From the NCBI GenBank assembly GCA_030431945.1, contig JAUIIF010000021.1, positions 1 through 18,908 of the forward strand: DNA of 18,908 bases, written 5' to 3'. The DNA comes from Bacteroidia bacterium. GTDB lineage: Bacteria; Bacteroidota; Bacteroidia; Chitinophagales; Saprospiraceae. Position numbers and translations under genes: made by a program. Below the pieces are notes generated by a model, which saw only the letters and a list, made by a program, of their open reading frames with translations, searched no databases and had not been told where the DNA came from. Below, in pieces: positions 15,298-18,908 of this stretch (positions are counted from its first letter, which is position 1; the number at the start of each line of letters is the position of its first letter).

Positions 15298-18200
15298 TCA
15301 AAAATTAACCTTGGTTCCGAAGATCCAGGTCCTGGTGATCGGATAAGATCCGATGGAGGATTCCGGAGAAAATGCATCCGTAAAGTCAGTCCAGTATTTC
15401 AGGTTGTTCCCACGCACGTACAGGGAGATACCGGTGAAGGGCAGCTTCTCGAGCAGGCTGGCGGGTAGTTTATATCCTAGCGATACGTTACGCAACGCCA
15501 CGAAAGAGGCATCCTGTACCTTCAGGGAATTGGCGAACAGGCCGCCGGAGAGGGGGGCACCGGCACCGATCCGCGGGTAGGTGGTACTGGGGTTTTCCGG
15601 GGTCCAGTAGTCGATAACGATCTGGTTGCCCCGCCCGGAATAGCCACCGATGTAGTTGTTTACCCGGGTGACGCCCTGGACGGCTTCAAACAAAATCGAA
15701 AGCTCCAGGCCTTTGTAGCTGAATACGTTGTTGATGCCACCGTACCAATCGGGGGTTGGGTTACCGAGGAAGGTCCGGTCATCGCTGGTGATGATTCCAT
15801 CACCGTCGACGTCGCGGATGATCGGGTCGCCGGGGACGAAGTTGCCAAAACTAGCGGCAGCATCCTCCTGGCCTAATTGCCAGATACCCGTTACTTCATA
15901 ATCGTATATTTCCCGAATGTCCTCACCGATAAACCAGCCGTTGGCCGGATTATTGATTGGGTTGCCTTCAGCGTCCACTTCCGTACTGCTGAGGCGGATG
16001 ATTTTATTGACATCCTTAGCCCAGTTGGCGCTAACGTCCCAGGTAAAGTCGCCCACCTGCACGGCGGTTGCCCGGATGCCGATGTCGACTCCGCGGCTTT
16101 CGGTTTCCCCGACGTTGGAGGGGAATTGACTAAAGCCATTGTTTACCACCCCGATGATGCTCTCAAAGAGCAACAGGTCGGAGGTATTGGTCTGGTAGGC
16201 ATCGATGGTGAAATTGATCCGGTTTTTGAAGAGGCCAAGGTCCAGGCCGGCATTGATCTGCGTACTTTCTTCCCATTTCAGGTTAGGGTTAGAGGCATTA
16301 CCCGCTAAGCCGAAACCATTGAAGAGGATAGGCTCGCCAGTTTCCGGGTCCGTACCCGCAGCAACCTGAACGTTATTAGTTCCCGCCCGGTAGTAGTACG
16401 TGGGGAAGCGATCATTGCCCAATTTGCCGTAGCTAAGGCGCAGCTTGAGGAAGCTGATGTCACTGTCGGCTTTAATGAATTTTTCGCGGTGAATGTTCCA
16501 GGCCACGGAGGCGGAAGGGAACGTTCCCCAGCGATTATTCGGACCAAAACGGGAGGAACCGTCTCTGCGTGCCGTCAGTGTTATACTGTAGCGATCATCG
16601 AAAGTATAGCCCAGGCGGCCCACCAGGTAAACCCTGCCCCAATCGTCGCGGGACCAATCGTAACGAATGTTTTCGTCAACGGCATAGCCGATACCATTAT
16701 ACCCCAGCAGGTCCGTTGGCAACTGCTCGGCAATGTTATTGGATTGCTGGAAATCAAATTCCTGAAACCCGTAAACTGCGGTAGCATTAATCTTATTCTT
16801 TCCGTAACGACGATCAAAAGACAGAATATTATCCACCAGGTAAGTGATGCCTTTTGATTCCTGAATTTGAGCTTCGCTCGGATTTCCGTCATTATAATTT
16901 GACGAATAAAAGCGCCCGTAGAATTCCTCCCGATCTTCGGCGTAGGTATTCAGGGTATACTTTAATCCGTTAAACAATTTGATGTTCACGTAAGGGTTTA
17001 CGTAGGAGCGGGTGACTTTGCGGTCAATAATTGACTCGTTGTACCGGTGCAGCGGATTGATCTGAAACTGATCATCCCGGATAAACTTCGTCAACACTCC
17101 ATTCTCATCATAAACATCACCCAGGGGCGTGTTGGTACTGATCGGGAGAAATGGGGCAAATCCACCAATATTAAATTCAGTAATTGCATTGGCAGTTTCA
17201 TCAGCAAAGCTTTTGGATAATTGAACCCGGGCTCCGATTTCCAGCCAGTCCGTAGCGTTGAAATCACCATTGAAACGGAGAGAATAGCGGTTATAATCGG
17301 AACTTCTGACAATCCCATCTTCCTGAAAAAGGTCACCGTTGAGGTAGTAGCGCAGTTTGTCGGATCCCCCTGATGCGGATATTCCCATACGGGTCTGCAT
17401 CCCCGTCCGGAGTAAAACGTCCTGCCAGTCAACGTCATTTCCAGCGATATAATTTGCTACTTCGTTGGGGTCAACCAAACTGTTGATCCGTGGGTTGGGG
17501 TTTCCTCCCGCCCTTTCCGCATCCGCACGGTACTGAATGTATTCATCCCCGTTCATCATGTTGATGCTGTTGGCCACATCCACAAAACCCGTAGAGGCAT
17601 TTATACTAATTCGGGATTGGCCTGACTTACCGCTTTTCGTGGTAATCAGCACGGCGCCGTTAGCTCCACTCGAACCATAAATAGAGGCTGCAGCAGCGTC
17701 TTTGAGGATGTTGATACTGGCAATATCATCGGGGTTGAGTTCGGCCAGGTTACCACCGACGATCGGCACACCGTCAATAACTATGATCGGCGTATTCGTC
17801 GCGTCAATATCCCCCGCAGCAGCACCTAAGGAGTTCGTTCCCCGTATTTTGAAAGTAATCCCGGATCCGGGTTGTCCACTTCCGCGGGTGACCCGTAAAC
17901 CGGGCACCTGGGCCCTGAGGCCCTCCACCACGTTGGGCACCGGCACTTTTTCGAGTTGCTCGACGTCAACGGTAACGATAGAGCCGGTGACGTTTCCCCT
18001 TTCCATCGTACCGTAACCAACAACAACGATTTCATCCAGTACTGTACTGGCACTCAGGAATACTTCCAGCATCGTCTGGTTGCCTACAGCAACCTCCTGG
18101 GTAGCGTAGCCTACGTAGCTGATCTGAAGGGTATCCGCAGGAGCGGCGAGAATGGAAAAATTACCGTCGAGGTCCGTGACGGTACCGGTAAGGGTACCTT

Positions 18201-18369
18201 TGACGAGGATGGTAGCTCCGATCAGTGGTTCTTCCTCTGAACTCACGGTACCGGTTATCGTACGCTGGCCCGCCAGCAAAGTACACCACAACGTTAAAAT
18301 AGTAACGGTGGCAATCTGAGCGAAGCCGCCACGAAATCTTCCTGGCAAAAAGAAAAGCAGTTTATTCAT
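15298..18369 (-). CDS. susC: SusC/RagA-family TonB-dependent outer-membrane transporter
   Basis: Energy-coupled import of large oligosaccharides across the outer membrane. The 1023 residues comprise: a signal peptide of about 35 residues with a longer than usual basic N-region (cleavage near LLAGQ); a carboxypeptidase-regulatory-like domain at about 37-108 (ITGTVSSEEEPLIGATILVKGT, DGNFSI, ISYVGY); a TonB-box region (LDEIVVVGYGT, 111-121); the plug, with GLRAQVPGLRV, FKIRGTNS, PIIVIDGVPI and DIASINILKDAAAASIYGSSGANGAVLITTK; then a beta-barrel containing VDGDGIITSDDRTFLGNPTPDWYGGINN and ending in FGTKVNF with the expected terminal phenylalanine. No STN domain is present, so FecI/FecR-type signalling through this protein is not expected. 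First gene of the operon. A LacI-type operator lies 51 bases upstream of the start. Confidence 0.96.
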   Translation of the reverse strand: MNKLLFFLPGRFRGGFAQIATVTILTLWCTLLAGQRTITGTVSSEEEPLIGATILVKGTLTGTVTDLDGNFSILAAPADTLQISYVGYATQEVAVGNQTMLEVFLSASTVLDEIVVVGYGTMERGNVTGSIVTVDVEQLEKVPVPNVVEGLRAQVPGLRVTRGSGQPGSGITFKIRGTNSLGAAAGDIDATNTPIIVIDGVPIVGGNLAELNPDDIASINILKDAAAASIYGSSGANGAVLITTKSGKSGQSRISINASTGFVDVANSINMMNGDEYIQYRADAERAGGNPNPRINSLVDPNEVANYIAGNDVDWQDVLLRTGMQTRMGISASGGSDKLRYYLNGDLFQEDGIVRSSDYNRYSLRFNGDFNATDWLEIGARVQLSKSFADETANAITEFNIGGFAPFLPISTNTPLGDVYDENGVLTKFIRDDQFQINPLHRYNESIIDRKVTRSYVNPYVNIKLFNGLKYTLNTYAEDREEFYGRFYSSNYNDGNPSEAQIQESKGITYLVDNILSFDRRYGKNKINATAVYGFQEFDFQQSNNIAEQLPTDLLGYNGIGYAVDENIRYDWSRDDWGRVYLVGRLGYTFDDRYSITLTARRDGSSRFGPNNRWGTFPSASVAWNIHREKFIKADSDISFLKLRLSYGKLGNDRFPTYYYRAGTNNVQVAAGTDPETGEPILFNGFGLAGNASNPNLKWEESTQINAGLDLGLFKNRINFTIDAYQTNTSDLLLFESIIGVVNNGFSQFPSNVGETESRGVDIGIRATAVQVGDFTWDVSANWAKDVNKIIRLSSTEVDAEGNPINNPANGWFIGEDIREIYDYEVTGIWQLGQEDAAASFGNFVPGDPIIRDVDGDGIITSDDRTFLGNPTPDWYGGINNVFSYKGLELSILFEAVQGVTRVNNYIGGYSGRGNQIVIDYWTPENPSTTYPRIGAGAPLSGGLFANSLKVQDASFVALRNVSLGYKLPASLLEKLPFTGISLYVRGNNLKYWTDFTDAFSPESSIGSYPITRTWIFGTKVNF

Positions 18370-18419
18370 CTTTAGTGATCATTTTGTAGTGTAGCGACTA
18401 GATTTTCTGTGTTTTGCAT

Positions 18420-18439
18420 TTACGTAATCGATTGTGTAG
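18420..18439. promoter_or_regulatory. Putative LacI-family operator close to susC
   Basis: TTACGTAATCGATTGTGTAG agrees with the palindrome TTACGCAATCGATTGCGTAA at 17 of 20 positions and shares the AATCGATTG core. It ends 51 bases from the susC start codon, where a bound repressor would cover the promoter or early leader. The match to sites at 4253 and 18812 supports a common regulator. Confidence 0.6.
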
Positions 18440-18620
18440 CGAAAAAGAGAAATAGTCATCCTCCTAATGCTCTATGGATGGCAATCCACCACCTTTACTC
18501 TAAGGCAGAGAAGTCAAGTCAGGCAATATGTTTTTCCTAAGCAGCAGGCAGACATAAGCATCTCTTTTACAAGCAATTACAATTCAACATGTTTTCGCTG
18601 TAAAAAGCTTTTGCCAATCA

Positions 18621-18706
18621 GCACTACTGGATAGGCTGAGCTACATTAGTAGCGGTAGCACTACTAACTTCCGAGCAGGCTCGTTTCCCCACGCTACTAA
18701 CTAGCG
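18621..18706. repeat. Cluster of CTACTAA direct and inverted repeats upstream of susC
   Basis: GCACTACT occurs at 18621-18628 and 18658-18665. TTAGTAG (18646-18652) and CTACTAA (18661-18667) form 7-base arms around 8 bases. CTACTAACT occurs at 18661-18669 and 18694-18702, 33 bases apart. CGCTA-CTAAC-TAGCG at 18692-18706 is a further small inverted repeat. About 255-340 bases upstream of susC; possibly sites for a second regulator. Confidence 0.45.
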
Positions 18707-18811
18707 ATGACGGAAGACAATTGAAAGAAGAATTAGCACAACCGGGGCTCTAAAACTTTTGCATAAGTTGACTTTCGTAGATTAGAGACGTAAGATAGGA
18801 TTAATTTTCGC

Positions 18812-18831
18812 CAACGAAATCGATTGCGTAA
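18812..18831. promoter_or_regulatory. Putative LacI-family operator, distal to susC
   Basis: CAACGAAATCGATTGCGTAA matches the palindrome at 17 of 20 positions, with a perfect right half. Its centre is 392 bases from the centre of the 18420-18439 site. It may act with that site by looping, or belong to a divergent gene beyond the window. GTTGCGTAA at 18834-18842 adds a second right half 11 bases on. Confidence 0.6.
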
Positions 18832-18908
18832 GATGTTGCGTAACTTTTGGTGAAAATTCCTTTTCTCGGCCAAAGTCCTTATGCTTGAGGCGTTTTTTTT
18901 TAAAGGCC

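Larger units (their letters stand above)
18370..18908. other. 539-base upstream region of susC without a gene
   Basis: No open frame here looks coding; composition is AT-richer than the genes. It contains two operator-like palindromes (18420-18439 and 18812-18831), an extra half-site GTTGCGTAA (18834-18842), the direct repeat GTGTAGCGA (18389-18397 and 18434-18442), and a cluster of CTACTAA repeats (18621-18706). A run of nine T at 18893-18901 lies near the window end. A long regulated leader or a divergent gene beyond the window would explain its size. Confidence 0.6.

Noticed and set aside
15285..15304. TTTGATCAAA palindrome at the susC stop as an operator or terminator
   Set aside because: It is an AT-rich palindrome with no loop, overlapping the stop codon in an 18-base gap inside a tight operon.
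18892..18901. T-run at the window end as an intrinsic terminator
   Set aside because: No stable GC-rich stem directly precedes it, and no gene ends nearby inside the window.

Overview
The window reads as part of a marine- or soil-type Bacteroidota chromosome (Saprospiria/Lewinella-like is my guess from protein style, not a database result). The evidence is a SusC/SusD pair, short-spaced lipoproteins with acidic residues after the lipobox cysteine, and a C-terminal type IX secretion (T9SS) sorting domain on a xylanase. About the first 370 bases are different: base composition is near 70-72% GC in the blocks I counted (181-240 and 301-360) against 43% at 421-480, and they encode the start of a PyrR-like protein. 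They appear to be foreign sequence joined in frame to a 5'-truncated aceK, most likely an assembly or library chimera.

Layout. 1-375: unidentified C-terminal fragment and PyrR N-terminal fragment. 358-1998 (+): AceK, isocitrate dehydrogenase kinase/phosphatase, without its own N-terminus. 2112-4124 (-): uxuA (mannonate dehydratase) and an SDR-type fructuronate reductase (uxuB-like), 18 bases apart. 4384-6504 (+): secreted GH67 alpha-glucuronidase. 6842-7870 (+): LacI-family regulator. 7904-11406 (-): GH10 xylanase with T9SS tail, and GH30 subfamily-8-like glucuronoxylanase lipoprotein. 11648-18369 (-): susC-susD-glycan-binding lipoprotein operon, ending in a strong hairpin. 18370-18908: long upstream control region.

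How it fits together. This is a glucuronoxylan utilisation locus. The surface lipoprotein with three tandem carbohydrate-binding modules and SusD would hold the polymer. GH30 and GH10 would cut it, with GH30 reading the (4-O-methyl)glucuronic acid branches. SusC would import the oligosaccharides, and periplasmic GH67 would remove the uronic acid. In the cytoplasm the SDR and UxuA would take fructuronate to mannonate and then to 2-keto-3-deoxygluconate. Glucuronate isomerase, KDG kinase and aldolase, beta-xylosidase and a uronate transporter are not in the window.

Regulation. I find three matches (17-18 of 20 positions) to one CG-centred palindrome, TTACGCAATCGATTGCGTAA. One lies in the divergent gap between the SDR and GH67, and two lie upstream of susC. 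This suggests one LacI-type regulon covering polymer capture and uronate catabolism. A second unexplained structure is a pair of related 17-base inverted-repeat elements in two intergenic gaps (6555-6630 and 11495-11552), which look like a dispersed palindromic repeat family.
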